Shown here: positions 34,095 through 42,380 of the stretch, one piece after another
Position numbering within the stretch: the first letter of the stretch is position 1
Layout of the letters: every line of letters begins with the position of its first letter
NCBI RefSeq assembly: GCF_014207985.1
Contig: NZ_JACHMI010000001.1
Coordinates: 7,671,001-7,735,000 of the forward strand
Direction of reading: 5' to 3'
Source: Nonomuraea rubra
GTDB taxonomy: Bacteria; Actinomycetota; Actinomycetes; Streptosporangiales; Streptosporangiaceae
Length of the DNA: 64,000 bases
The notes under the pieces: generated by a model
What the model was told of the DNA's origin: nothing
The model's input: the letters and a program-made list of their open reading frames with translations, nothing else
The model's database searches: none
Program-made: the position numbers and the translations under genes

Positions 34095-34862
34095 TCAGCT
34101 CAGGCGGGCCCGCGCGTACGCGGCCATGGCGTCGCGCATGTACGCGGCCAGCCCTTCGGCCACCTGCTCGTAGTTGGCCCTGAACTGCTCGTCCTCGACC
34201 TGCATCCGCCCCAGCCGGGTGTACTCCGCCGCGCTCGGCGTCCAGAACCGGGTCAGCTCCCGGTAATGGCCGTCGAGCACGGCGAGCACGGCGGGGTCCC
34301 CGGCCGGCGTGCCGGCTGCCATGAGCTCGGCCAGGCCGATCATCGCGGCCGTCGCCTCCTGCTGCATGCGGCCGAGCTCCTCCGGGGACACGGTGTCCAG
34401 GAGCTGCTGCTGGCCGGACCGCTCCCAGTGCTCCGGCCACCGTTCGCGGGCCTGCGCGCCGTAACGCGCGGCGTCGAAGCCTTCGAACAGGTTCTCCGGT
34501 CTGCTGATTCTGGACATGCCGCTCTTCCCTTCGCTCTGTTCGAGTTCGGTGATGGTGCGGGCGACCAGGCGGGCCACCGCGTCGAGCCGGTCGCGCTCCG
34601 CCAGCAGCCGCTGGTGGTGCTCGCGCAGCGCCGCCGCGGGGTCGGTGTGCCGGTCGACGATCTGCGCGATCTCGGTGAGGCCGAGCCCGAGCTCCCGCAG
34701 CACGAGGATCTGCTGCAGCCGCAGGAGCTGGTCCTCCTCGTAGTGGCGGTAGCCGTTCGCGCCGACCCAGGCCGGCCGCAGCAGGCCGATCTCGTCGTAG
34801 TGGCGCAGCGTTCTCGACGTCACGCCCGACATCCGCGCCACCTGCGCGATCGACCACGCCAT
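34095..34862 (-). CDS. MerR family regulator with TipAS domain
   Basis: About 255 residues: MerR winged helix (SIAQVARMSGVTSRTLRHYDEIGLL), coiled-coil dimer helix (about 75-115) and a TipAS antibiotic-binding domain (ENLFEGFDAARYG ... ERWPEHWERS). S. lividans TipAL traps thiopeptides covalently on a Cys and activates its own promoter; this protein has no cysteine at all, so any ligand must bind non-covalently. ATG 34862 has GGGAGAG just upstream; ATG 34874 is an alternative. An internal ATG (MSRISRP) could give a TipAS-only product, as in tipA. Confidence 0.9.
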   Translation of the reverse strand: MAWSIAQVARMSGVTSRTLRHYDEIGLLRPAWVGANGYRHYEEDQLLRLQQILVLRELGLGLTEIAQIVDRHTDPAAALREHHQRLLAERDRLDAVARLVARTITELEQSEGKSGMSRISRPENLFEGFDAARYGAQARERWPEHWERSGQQQLLDTVSPEELGRMQQEATAAMIGLAELMAAGTPAGDPAVLAVLDGHYRELTRFWTPSAAEYTRLGRMQVEDEQFRANYEQVAEGLAAYMRDAMAAYARARLS

Positions 34863-34886
34863 GGACTCTCCCATCCCCGCTCGTCA

Positions 34887-34909
34887 CCGAGCCGGATCTT
34901 CCGGCTCGT
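34887..34909 (-). promoter_or_regulatory. Hairpin in the tipA-like 5' leader
   Basis: Nine-base arms, core GAGCCGG-ATCTT-CCGGCTC, lie between the predicted start of transcription and the ATG of the MerR gene. May modulate translation or stabilise the mRNA. Confidence 0.45.
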
Positions 34910-34914
34910 TCACG

Positions 34915-34945
34915 ACGGTAGGAGTTGACGTAACGGCAGAGTCAA
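34915..34945 (-). promoter_or_regulatory. MerR-type promoter with 19-bp spacer
   Basis: On the minus strand TTGACT (34945-34940) and TACCGT (34920-34915) are 19 bp apart, the over-long spacer characteristic of MerR-activated promoters. A dyad TTGAC (34925-34929) / GTCAA (34941-34945) lies in it. Indicates autoactivation as for tipA. Confidence 0.7.
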
Positions 34946-35003
34946 GCGCGATATCGAACTTTACCTACAGGTTTTAGGGAAAGCCGCAGACAGGAAGGCC
35001 CGC

Positions 35004-35678
35004 ATGCGCCTCCAGTTCCTCTGGTACATCCCCAACGAGGCCCGGCCAGGGCTCAGGGGTGACGGCGCCGTCGCAGGCCACAACAGCCTGGCGACCTGAG
35101 CGGCCACGCCGAGGCGCTGGAGCGGCACGGCTGGGACGGGGCGCTCATCGGCACCGGCTGGGCGCGGCCCGACACCTTCACCGTGGCCACCGCGCTGGCC
35201 GCGCGCACGACCACGTTCCAGCCGCTGATCGCGGTGCGGCCCGGCTACCGGCGCCCGGCCCACTTCGCCTCCGCCGCCGCCACCCTGGACCACCTCACGG
35301 GCGGCCGGGTGCTGGTCAACATCGTCTCGGTGGACCGAGCAGGACGTCACCCACCACGGCGAGCACTACGGCGTCACCGGCTCCACCGCGGTGCCGCGCC
35401 CGGTGGTGATGGGCGAGCGCAGGCACACCCGGCTCTCCTTCGGCGGCGCCTCGGAGGCCGGCGAGCGGCTCGGACGCGAGCTCCCGCCGCTGGAGTTCGG
35501 GCCGCGGGTCACCACACTCGTCCGCGACACCACCGAGCAGGCGTGGGCGGACGCCGAGGCCAAGGTCGCCAGGATGGCGCGGGGCGCCGTCGCCCGCGAC
35601 GTGGGCGGCGCCGGCACCACCTGGCTGGCGGAGCTCGAACGCCAGGGCGACCGGCTGCTCCCACTGCTACGAGGCTGA
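35004..35678 (+). pseudogene. SsuD-like alkanesulfonate monooxygenase, decayed
   Basis: Opens intact (MRLQFLWYIPNEARPGLRGD) with AGGAAGG upstream, then a one-base loss leads to TGA at 35097-35099. The frame resumes (LSGHAEALERHGWDG ... GGRVLVNIVS) to 35330, where about 70 residues are missing and the frame changes (WTEQDVTHHGEHYG). A further in-frame deletion removes the segment before GRELPPLEFG, and the C terminus is truncated. Related to FMNH2-dependent desulfonating enzymes that release sulfite. At least one frameshift and two deletions; not functional. Confidence 0.85.
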
Positions 35679-35727
35679 AGGAGTGCCGCGCGCCCTGCTC
35701 CCGGACCTGTCCTGTTAGCGTCGGAGC

Positions 35728-35880
35728 ATGTCAGAGGGTGCGGAGCACGGCGCGACGCCCCCGCGGGAACCCACCGGATGGCGTCGCGCGCTCGTCGTGA
35801 TCGGCATGATCGTGCTGTTCGCGGTCCTGCTGGCGACGGGTGTGCTGTCGTTCCTCCTGGTCAACGCGACGACCCGCTGA
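35728..35880 (+). CDS. Small single-span membrane protein, 50 residues
   Basis: A 50-residue frame: polar N-terminal 20 residues (MSEGAEHGATPPREPTGWRR) and one hydrophobic helix of about 26 residues. Positive-inside charge suggests an N-in orientation. GGAG lies 3-6 nt before the ATG. Convergent with the amino-acid permease, 6 bp apart. No family recognised; plausible as a real small membrane protein. Confidence 0.55.
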   Translation: MSEGAEHGATPPREPTGWRRALVVIGMIVLFAVLLATGVLSFLLVNATTR

Positions 35881-35886
35881 GCCGGG

Positions 35887-37311
35887 TCAGCCGCCCGCGC
35901 TCTCCCTCCGGCGGGCGGCCCAGGTGACCAGCCACAGGACCAGGCCGATCGCCAGGAGCACCCCCGCGATCTGGTACTGGCCGGCCGGGCGGCCCGAGGA
36001 CCAGGGCAGCACCAGGTACAGGCAGGTGATCGTGCCCAGCACGGGCAGGACGCGGCCCGCGTTGAAGTGCTTGACCGCGGACTGGTCCTTGCGCAGGACG
36101 AGCACGGACAGGTTGACGGCGGCGAAGACGGCGAGCAGGAGCAGCGAGGTGGTGCCGCCGAGCAGCGCGACGACCGGGCTCTCCGGGTCCAGCGAGACGA
36201 AGGTGATGAGCCCCAGGGCGATGACGGTGGTGAACACGATCGACGCCTCCGGCGTGCGCCGCCGGGGGTTCACCTTCGACAGGAAGACCGGCAGCACGCC
36301 CTGCTTGCTCATGCCGTACAGGAGCCGGCTGGCCATCAGCATGTTGATCAGCGCGGAGTTCGCGACGGCGAACATCGAGATGAACGGCAGCAGGTCGGCG
36401 ATCGGGAAGCCGGGGGTGGCGGTCTGCACCACGGTCGCCAGCGGGGTCTCGCTCTCGGCGAGGACGCCGACGGGCACCACGGCCACGGCGCAGATGGACA
36501 CCAGGACGTAGATCACCCCGGTGACGCCGAGGCCGGTGAACATGATCCTGGGGAAGATCCGCGCCGGGTCCCTGGTCTCCTCGGCCATGTTGACCGAGTC
36601 CTCGAACCCGACCATGGCGAAGAAGGCCAGCGACGTCGCCGTGCTGACGGCCAGGAACACGCTCTTGTCGGTCGCGGTCTCGAAGGCGACGACCCGGGAG
36701 AAGTCGGCGTCGCCCCCGGCGATGAACCACATGCTGAGCAGGATGACCAGCAGCAGGCCCGAGAGCTCGATCGACGTGAGCACCACGTTGATCTTGACGC
36801 TCTCGCCCACGCCGCGCAGGTTCACGGCCAGCACCAGGAGCATGAAGCCCAGGGCGATCGCCAGGATGACGGTGTTGCCGACGTCGAGGCCGAACCCGGC
36901 GGCGAGGTTCGCGGCGAAGGCGCGCGAGGCCGCCGAGGCGGAGGTGATGCCGGAGCACATCACGGTGAAGCAGACGAGGAAGGACACGATGTGCAGGCGG
37001 AACGCCTTGTGCACGTAGAGCGCGGCACCCGCCGCCTGCGGGTACTTCGTGACCAGTTCGAGGTAGGAGCAGGCGGTGATCGCCGCGACCACGAAGGCGA
37101 TGGCGAACGGCAGCCAGGCCGCTCCTCCGACCTCACCGGCGACCTGGCCCGTCAGGGCGTAGATGCCGGTGCCGAGGATGTCGCCGATGATGAAGAGCAG
37201 CAGCAGGCCGGGGCCCATGACCCTCTTGAGGCTGGGCTGGTCGGCGTCATGCGCTTGCGTGGGACTGGAAGGACTGCTCTGGGAGGGGGTGTGATCGTCC
37301 CGGTCCGTCAT
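35887..37311 (-). CDS. APC family amino-acid permease
   Basis: A 474-residue, 12-helix amino acid/polyamine/organocation transporter. The helix-1 break GDILGTGIYALTG (about 43-55) is the substrate and Na+/H+ site of the fold; FFAMVGFEDSVNMAEET is the helix-6 motif. The N-terminal 30 residues are polar and Ser/Pro rich. Substrate cannot be called; closest in feel to cationic or broad amino-acid permeases. Stands alone on the minus strand. Confidence 0.9.
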   Translation of the reverse strand: MTDRDDHTPSQSSPSSPTQAHDADQPSLKRVMGPGLLLLFIIGDILGTGIYALTGQVAGEVGGAAWLPFAIAFVVAAITACSYLELVTKYPQAAGAALYVHKAFRLHIVSFLVCFTVMCSGITSASAASRAFAANLAAGFGLDVGNTVILAIALGFMLLVLAVNLRGVGESVKINVVLTSIELSGLLLVILLSMWFIAGGDADFSRVVAFETATDKSVFLAVSTATSLAFFAMVGFEDSVNMAEETRDPARIFPRIMFTGLGVTGVIYVLVSICAVAVVPVGVLAESETPLATVVQTATPGFPIADLLPFISMFAVANSALINMLMASRLLYGMSKQGVLPVFLSKVNPRRRTPEASIVFTTVIALGLITFVSLDPESPVVALLGGTTSLLLLAVFAAVNLSVLVLRKDQSAVKHFNAGRVLPVLGTITCLYLVLPWSSGRPAGQYQIAGVLLAIGLVLWLVTWAARRRESAGG

Positions 37312-37360
37312 CCTGCCAGCCTATGCTTTCACGGGCTCGTGAAGCTCGTCATTTCCGGAG

Positions 37361-37996
37361 TCAGTACTGGTTCATCTTGGCGTCCATGGCGAGCCCCTCG
37401 TCGATGACCGTGGCCGGCACGTCCTTGATGCCGATGTGGTCCTTGGCGATCTGCCCGAGCGTGGGCAGGCTCTTGCGGTCCGGCCAGGTCTCCGGCTTCC
37501 ACAACGACGAGCGCAGGAACGCCTTGGCGCAGTGCATGTACAGCTCCTGGACCTCGACGAGCAGCGCCAGCCGGGGCCGCTTGCCCTTGACCACGAGGTC
37601 GTCGAAGAACGGCGCGTCCGACACGAGCGTCCCGCGCCCGTTCACGCGCAGCGTCTCGTTCATGCCCGGCACGATGAACAGCAGGCCGACGTGCGGGTTG
37701 AGCAGCACGTTGCGCAGGCTGTCGAGGCGGTGGTTGCCGGGCCGGTCGGCGAGCACGAGCCGCTGGTCGTCGAGGACCAGCACCGAGCCGGCGGGGTCGC
37801 CGCGGGGCGAGACGTCGCAGGTCCCGTCGGGGCTGGAGGTGGCGAGCAGCAGGAACGGCGAATGCGCGATGATCGTGCGCGCGTGCTCGTCGATCCGCGC
37901 GATGTCCTTGTCCCAGATGGTCTGCGGCGGCTCGTTCACGATCTCGCGGAGCTCGGCCTCGGTCGTCACCGTACGGATCTCAGAAGATGGCACCAC
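37361..37996 (-). CDS. Pyridoxamine 5'-phosphate oxidase family protein (MSMEG_1061 type)
   Basis: About 211 residues, split-beta-barrel flavin/F420-binding fold: SPFLLLATSSPDGTCDVSPRGD (about 60-80) and DQRLVLADRPGNHRLDSLRNVLLNPHVGLLFIVPG. C-terminal part ends near KSLWKPETWP-type sequence shared with MSMEG_1061 homologs. The start is uncertain: a GTG at 37996 lies just past a -10-like TATATT and an iron-box match; GTG 37969 is also possible; the longest frame to 38044 would read through the promoter. Function of the subgroup unknown; predicted redox enzyme. Confidence 0.85.
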   Translation of the reverse strand: MVPSSEIRTVTTEAELREIVNEPPQTIWDKDIARIDEHARTIIAHSPFLLLATSSPDGTCDVSPRGDPAGSVLVLDDQRLVLADRPGNHRLDSLRNVLLNPHVGLLFIVPGMNETLRVNGRGTLVSDAPFFDDLVVKGKRPRLALLVEVQELYMHCAKAFLRSSLWKPETWPDRKSLPTLGQIAKDHIGIKDVPATVIDEGLAMDAKMNQY

Positions 37997-38002
37997 CCGA
38001 AT

Positions 38003-38021
38003 ATAGGCAAGGCTAACCTTT
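38003..38021. promoter_or_regulatory. Candidate IdeR/DtxR iron box
   Basis: ATAGGCAAGGCTAACCTTT matches the 19-bp DtxR/IdeR consensus (TTAGGTTAGGCTAACCTAA) at 14 of 19 positions, with an intact right half AGGCTAACCT. It overlaps the -10-like TATATT of the PNPOx-like gene on the minus strand and could serve a lost gene on the plus strand. Confidence 0.5.
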
Positions 38022-38215
38022 CCGGTCGAGTTGGGTGAGGGCATGCCGCTCCCGCCCGATCACGTCCTGTCATGACCAGGCGCACCCGCGTGCTGCCCGC
38101 CCTGGCGGCGGGGTCGGGCGAGATGGCGTTCGTGACGCGGGGCTGGAGCGAGACCTTCGGGCACGACCTCACCCGCAGTCCTCCGCCGGCCCGTCACCGC
38201 TGTGATCTGCGGCAC

Positions 38216-38245
38216 TTCAGATCCTGAAACATTGCAGATCCTGAA
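38216..38245. promoter_or_regulatory. Paired TetR operator sites
   Basis: TTCAG-ATC-CTGAA (38216-38228) and TGCAG-ATC-CTGAA (38233-38245): two dyads exactly 17 bp apart, sharing the direct repeat CAGATCCTGAAA. The second overlaps the -35 of the TetR gene. Indicates autoregulation by two dimers. Confidence 0.65.
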
Positions 38246-38260
38246 ATTTTTCCCTTAGTC
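38232..38260 (+). promoter_or_regulatory. Promoter of the TetR gene at 38269
   Basis: TTGCAG (38232-38237), 17-bp spacer, TTAGTC (38255-38260). Start of transcription would fall at about the GTG start codon, so the mRNA may be leaderless. Confidence 0.5.
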
Positions 38261-38268
38261 TCAGCATT

Positions 38269-38883
38269 GTGACCATCGTGGACAGTGCTGAGGAGTTGGG
38301 TCGCCGGGATCGAAAGAAGCTCGAGACCCGTGCGGCCCTGGAGCACGCTGCCCTGACGCTGGTCGCCGAGCGCGGCCTCGCGGCGGTCACGGTGGAGGAC
38401 ATCGCGGAGGCGGTCGACGTCTCCTCCCGTACGTTCTTCAACTACTTCCCGTCCAAGGAGGACGCGCTCATCGGCTCGGGCCAGGCGTCCGCGGCCGAGC
38501 TCTGCCGGATGCTGGAGGCCGTGCCCGCGCAGGCGCCCGTCCTGGAGGCGCTGCGCCTGATGGCGCGGGCCGAGGCCGAGCGCGTGCAGGAGCAGCGGGA
38601 GCGGTGGCTGCTGCGGCTGAAGGTGTTCGAACAGAACCCGTCGCTGCTCCCCCGGCTCGTCGCCAGCGGCAGCGAGACCGAGCGGGCCGTGATGGCCGCC
38701 GTGGCCCGCCGGGCCGGCGTCGCGCCGTGCACGAGCGGCTATCCCGAGCTCGCCACCGCGGCCGCCATGGCGGCCTTCCGCGTGGCGATGCTGCGCTGGA
38801 GCGCCGCAAACGGGCACACGTCCCTGGCGGACCTGGTGGACGAGGCGTTCGACCAGCTCGCCGCCGGCCTGCCGAACCCGTGA
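38269..38883 (+). CDS. TetR/AcrR family regulator
   Basis: A 204-residue regulator with helix-turn-helix at about 35-65 (TVEDIAEAVDVSSRTFFNYFPSKEDAL), the AcrR-like form common next to exporters. No ribosome binding site before the GTG. Two operator dyads sit on its promoter. The MFS exporter 135 bp downstream on the same strand is the likely second target. Confidence 0.9.
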   Translation: MTIVDSAEELGRRDRKKLETRAALEHAALTLVAERGLAAVTVEDIAEAVDVSSRTFFNYFPSKEDALIGSGQASAAELCRMLEAVPAQAPVLEALRLMARAEAERVQEQRERWLLRLKVFEQNPSLLPRLVASGSETERAVMAAVARRAGVAPCTSGYPELATAAAMAAFRVAMLRWSAANGHTSLADLVDEAFDQLAAGLPNP

Positions 38884-38921
38884 CCGCCCCGGTCACCCGT
38901 CCCCGCACGACTGTTCCGCGA

Positions 38922-38937
38922 ACGTAAACGTTTTCGT
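38922..38937. promoter_or_regulatory. Palindrome before the second MFS gene
   Basis: ACGTAAACGTTTTCGT is symmetric except for one pair around the centre AACGTT. It lies about 80 bp before the exporter and could be a regulator site distinct from the TetR dyads. A weak TTCAG/CTGA dyad at 38995-39004 is closer to the TetR-site sequence. Confidence 0.35.
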
Positions 38938-39018
38938 AACGCCGATCGTCCCCAGGAGCCCGCGCGGCGCGCGGGCCCTGCCTGCCTGACAGATTTCAGC
39001 CTGAGAGAACGAGGAAAG

Positions 39019-40599
39019 ATGACAACCACCAGCGCGCAGCCCGAGCCCGCGGCCGCGACGCCCACGTCCAGAAGAAAGGTCCTGCAGGCGCTGTCGGGGC
39101 TGATGGTGGGCATGTTCGTGTCCATCCTGGCCTCGACCGTCGTGGCCAACGCCCTGCCCCGCATCATCACCGACCTGCAAGGCACGCAGACCGTCTACAC
39201 CTGGATCGTCACCACGGAGCTGCTGGCCATGACGGCCACCGTGCCGCTCTGGGGCAAGATGGCCGACCTTTACAACAAGAAGCTGCTGATCCAGCTCTCG
39301 CTCGGGCTGTTCGTGGCCGGCTCGCTGATCGCGGGCCTGACGCCGAACGTGGAGATCCTGATCGTCAGCCGTGCCGTCCAGGGCGTCGGCGCGGGCGGCA
39401 TGACCGCGCTGTCGATGGTCGTGATGGCGGCCATGATCCCGCCGCGTGAGCTGGGCCGCTACTCCGGCATCTTCGGCGCCGTGTTCGGCATCGGCACCGT
39501 GGCGGGGCCGCTCATCGGCGGCGTGCTCGTGGACACCTCCTGGCTCGGCTGGCGCTGGTGCTTCCTGCTCGGCGTGCCGTTCACGATCGTGGCCATCATC
39601 CTGCTGCAGCGCACCCTCGACCTGCCGGTCGTGCGCAAGCAGGTCAAGGTCGACTACCTGGGCGCCCTGCTGATCACGGTGGGTGTCTCCACGCTGCTGA
39701 TCTGGTCGTCGCTGGCGGGCAACCAGTTCGACTGGGGCTCCTGGCAGACGGCCGTGCTCGTCGGCGGCGGTCTGGTCGTCCTCGCGCTGGCGATCTTCGT
39801 CGAGTCGCGGGCGGCCGAGCCGATCATCCCCCTCACCATCTTCAGGAACCGCACCGTCGCCCTCGCCACCATCGCCAGCGCGCTGGTCGGCGTGGCCATG
39901 TTCGGCGGCACGGTCTTCCTGTCGCAGTACTTCCAGGTGGCGCTCGGCAAGTCGCCGACGGTCGCGGGCCTGATGAGCCTGCCGATGGTGTTCGGTCTGC
40001 TGGTCTCCTCGACCGTGGCGGGCCAGCTCATCACCAAGACGGGCCGCTGGAAGGGCTTCCTGGTCGCCGGTGGCGTCGTCATGCTCGGCGGGATGGGCCT
40101 GCTCGCCACCATCGACGGGCAGACCGGCACGGTGATGCTCGGCGTCTACATGGCGGTGCTCGGCATCGGCGTCGGCATGCTCATGCAGAACCTGGTGCTC
40201 GCCGCCCAGAACGACGTGCCCGCCCAGGACCTGGGCTCCACCACCTCGGTGCTGACCTTCTTCCGCAGCATGGGCGGCACCATCGGCGTCAGCGCCCTGG
40301 GCGCCGTACTGGCCAACCGGGTCACCTCGCTCCTCACGGAGAAGCTCGGCCCGATGGCCGCCGCCGGTGGCGGCGGCGCGGACACGCACGCCGTGCCCGA
40401 CATCTCCAAGCTGCCCGCTCCCGTCGTCCGCATCATCCAGGACGTGTACGCCACGGCCACGGCCGAGCTGTTCCTCATCGGCGTGCCGCTGACGGTGCTG
40501 GCGCTGGTGGCGGTGCTGTTCATCAAGGAGAAGCCGCTCGCCACGCTGTCGGGCGAGGAGCGGCTGGCCCGCGAGCGCGCCGCGGCCTCCGGCCACTGA
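39019..40599 (+). CDS. MFS multidrug exporter, DHA2 family
   Basis: A 526-residue 14-helix exporter: ASTVVANALPRIITDL in helix 1, GKMADLYNKK (motif A), RAVQGVGAGGMTALS (motif B), and FFRSMGGTIGVSALG. Contains an extra periplasmic loop before the last helix (GGGGADTHAVPDIS). ATG preceded by GAGGAAAG. Paired with the upstream TetR regulator, the usual arrangement for inducible drug or metabolite efflux. Confidence 0.92.
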   Translation: MTTTSAQPEPAAATPTSRRKVLQALSGLMVGMFVSILASTVVANALPRIITDLQGTQTVYTWIVTTELLAMTATVPLWGKMADLYNKKLLIQLSLGLFVAGSLIAGLTPNVEILIVSRAVQGVGAGGMTALSMVVMAAMIPPRELGRYSGIFGAVFGIGTVAGPLIGGVLVDTSWLGWRWCFLLGVPFTIVAIILLQRTLDLPVVRKQVKVDYLGALLITVGVSTLLIWSSLAGNQFDWGSWQTAVLVGGGLVVLALAIFVESRAAEPIIPLTIFRNRTVALATIASALVGVAMFGGTVFLSQYFQVALGKSPTVAGLMSLPMVFGLLVSSTVAGQLITKTGRWKGFLVAGGVVMLGGMGLLATIDGQTGTVMLGVYMAVLGIGVGMLMQNLVLAAQNDVPAQDLGSTTSVLTFFRSMGGTIGVSALGAVLANRVTSLLTEKLGPMAAAGGGGADTHAVPDISKLPAPVVRIIQDVYATATAELFLIGVPLTVLALVAVLFIKEKPLATLSGEERLARERAAASGH

Positions 40600-40630
40600 T
40601 CACCGCCCGGCCGGGGCCGCACGGCCGGTG

Positions 40631-41356
40631 TCAGCGGGCGGCCGGGGACGGGGTCCGGTCCCAGTCGCGGACGTTGCCGGCCGTCCAGCGGTGCAGCAGT
40701 TCGGCGTCGTGGCTGATCGCCAGGACCCCCGCCCCCGTGCGCTCCCGATACGCCTCGATCCGTCCCACCAGGTGGGCCTGGGTCGAGGCGTCCAGCATCG
40801 TGGTCATCTCGTCGCAGATCAGGTAGCGGGGCTCCAGGGTCAGTGCCCGCGCCACGCAGGCCCGCTGGAGCTGCCCGTCCGACACCTCGTGCGGGCGGCG
40901 GCCGAACAGTTCGGGTGTCAGCCCCAGCTCCTCCGCCAGCTCGTGCGCCCGGTCCAGGGGGCGCCTGGCCGCGCGCAGCGGCTCGGCGATCACGTCGAGG
41001 AGGGTGAAGCGGGGGTCGACGGCCAGGCGGGGCTGCTGGAAGATCAGGCCGATCGCCGTACGCTGGGGCGCCCGGTGCCGCCAGCCCGTCACCGCGCGGC
41101 CGTCCACGGTGACCGTGCCCGCGGCCGGTTTCAGGAGCAGGGCCAGCACGCGGGCCAGCGTGGACTTGCCGCATCCGCTCGGCCCGGCGAGGCCGAGGAC
41201 CTCGCCCCGGCGCAGGGACAGCGAGGCTCCGTCGAGCACGCGGTGGCGGCCGAAGGAGACGGTGATTCCGCGGGCTTCGAGGCTGGTGGCGTCGGGCTCG
41301 GCGACCGCGGGCACGGTGGCTTCAGGCACGGTGTCAGGCCCGCTGGTGTCAGGCAT
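40631..41356 (-). CDS. nikE: Nickel/peptide ABC importer, ATPase NikE-like
   Basis: A 241-residue ATPase: Walker A GPSGCGKST, Q-loop LIFQQPRLAVDP, signature VSDGQLQRA (Ser-Asp where most have Ser-Gly), Walker B LICDEMTTMLD, switch His ISHD. It ends shortly after the core, without the C-terminal oligopeptide extension of NikD. The N terminus has a 25-residue Pro/Glu/Ala leader. Last gene of the five-gene operon; its start overlaps the nikD end by 8 nt. Confidence 0.82.
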   Translation of the reverse strand: MPDTSGPDTVPEATVPAVAEPDATSLEARGITVSFGRHRVLDGASLSLRRGEVLGLAGPSGCGKSTLARVLALLLKPAAGTVTVDGRAVTGWRHRAPQRTAIGLIFQQPRLAVDPRFTLLDVIAEPLRAARRPLDRAHELAEELGLTPELFGRRPHEVSDGQLQRACVARALTLEPRYLICDEMTTMLDASTQAHLVGRIEAYRERTGAGVLAISHDAELLHRWTAGNVRDWDRTPSPAAR

Positions 41357-42380
41357 GGTGGCAGGCCACCTTCTTCCCGTTCATGAGCGGCTGTTTCTCG
41401 CAGGCGTCGGTCGCCAGGGGGCAGCGGGGCAGGAAGGCGCAGCCGTCCGGGAGGCGGGTGAGCTCCGGCGGGCGGCCGGGGATGGGGACGAAGCGGCGGG
41501 AGGGCAGCGCGTCCAGCAGGCCGCGCGCGTAGGGGTGGCGCGGGCCCGCGAAGAACGGCCCCGCCTGCGACAGCTCGACGATGCGGCTGGCGTACATGAC
41601 GGCGATCTCGTCGGCCACCCGCTCGGCGGCGCGCAGGTCGTGCGTGATGACCAGCACCGCGCGGCCCTCGTCGCACAGGCGGCGCAGCTCGGCCATGGTG
41701 GCGTCCACGAGCGGCCGGTCCAGGCCCGTGGTGGGCTCGTCGGCGACGATGAGCGGCGGGTCGCCGGCCAGGGCGAGCGCGTTGGCGACGCGCTGCGCCA
41801 TGCCGCCCGAGAGCTGGTGCGGGTAACGGTCCAGGTCCTCCGGGCGCAGTCCGGCGCGGGCGGCGAGCAGGTCCGGGGTCTCGGGACGGCCCAGCTCCCG
41901 CAGCGTCTCGGCCAGCTGGGCACGGGCGGTGCGGACCGGGGTGAGGTGCGCGGCGGGGCTCTGCGGGATCAGCCCGATGAGCCGTCCGCGCACCTGCCGC
42001 GCCAGCACCTTCTCCGGCGCCGTGACGAGATCGAGCGAGCCACCCCCGAACGGGGGCCCGTCGCCGGGCGAGGAGCCGGGGACGAGGTCCGGGGCGGCGT
42101 CACCAGAGGCGGCGTCACCAGAGGCGGCGTCACCAGAGGCGGCGTCACCAGAGGCGGCGTCGGGGCCGGAAGGGTCCAGCCAGGCGTGGCCGGTGACGGT
42201 GGCGTTGCCGGGGAGGAGGCCGAGCAGGGCGTGGGCCATGACGGACTTGCCGCACCCCGATTCCCCCACCAGCGCCAGGCACCGCCCCTCCCGCAGCTCG
42301 AACCGGGCGTCCGTGACGGCGCGCACCTCCGCGCCGGGCAGGTGGAAGCGCACCGACAGGCCGTCCACACGCAGCTTCAC
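41349..42380 (-). CDS. nikD: Nickel/peptide ABC importer, ATPase NikD-like
   Basis: A 343-residue ATPase starting at the GTG at 42380 that overlaps the nikC stop (GTGA). Walker A GESGCGKSV, Q-loop IPQSPAAHLTPV, signature LSGGMAQRV, Walker B IVADEPTTGLD, switch VITHD, and the C-terminal oligo-HPY domain with Cys residues (FLPRCPLATDAC). Between Walker A and the Q-loop is an insertion of about 40 residues with four tandem ASGDA repeats, unusual for the family. Confidence 0.85.
   Translation of the reverse strand: MKLRVDGLSVRFHLPGAEVRAVTDARFELREGRCLALVGESGCGKSVMAHALLGLLPGNATVTGHAWLDPSGPDAASGDAASGDAASGDAASGDAAPDLVPGSSPGDGPPFGGGSLDLVTAPEKVLARQVRGRLIGLIPQSPAAHLTPVRTARAQLAETLRELGRPETPDLLAARAGLRPEDLDRYPHQLSGGMAQRVANALALAGDPPLIVADEPTTGLDRPLVDATMAELRRLCDEGRAVLVITHDLRAAERVADEIAVMYASRIVELSQAGPFFAGPRHPYARGLLDALPSRRFVPIPGRPPELTRLPDGCAFLPRCPLATDACEKQPLMNGKKVACHHA
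42096..42155. repeat. Four perfect 15-bp tandem repeats inside nikD
   Basis: Four exact copies of GGCGTCACCAGAGGC followed by a partial fifth. In frame they encode repeated ASGDA on the minus strand. Perfect identity suggests recent expansion. Confidence 0.95.

Noticed and set aside
38072..38227. 51-codon plus-strand frame between the PNPOx-like and TetR genes
   Set aside because: No ribosome binding site, no recognisable family, and it ends inside the TetR operator; more likely debris or chance.
40601..40630. Hairpin between the MFS and nikE stops as a terminator
   Set aside because: Pairing is interrupted and GC-rich hairpins of this strength are common here; not strong enough to call.
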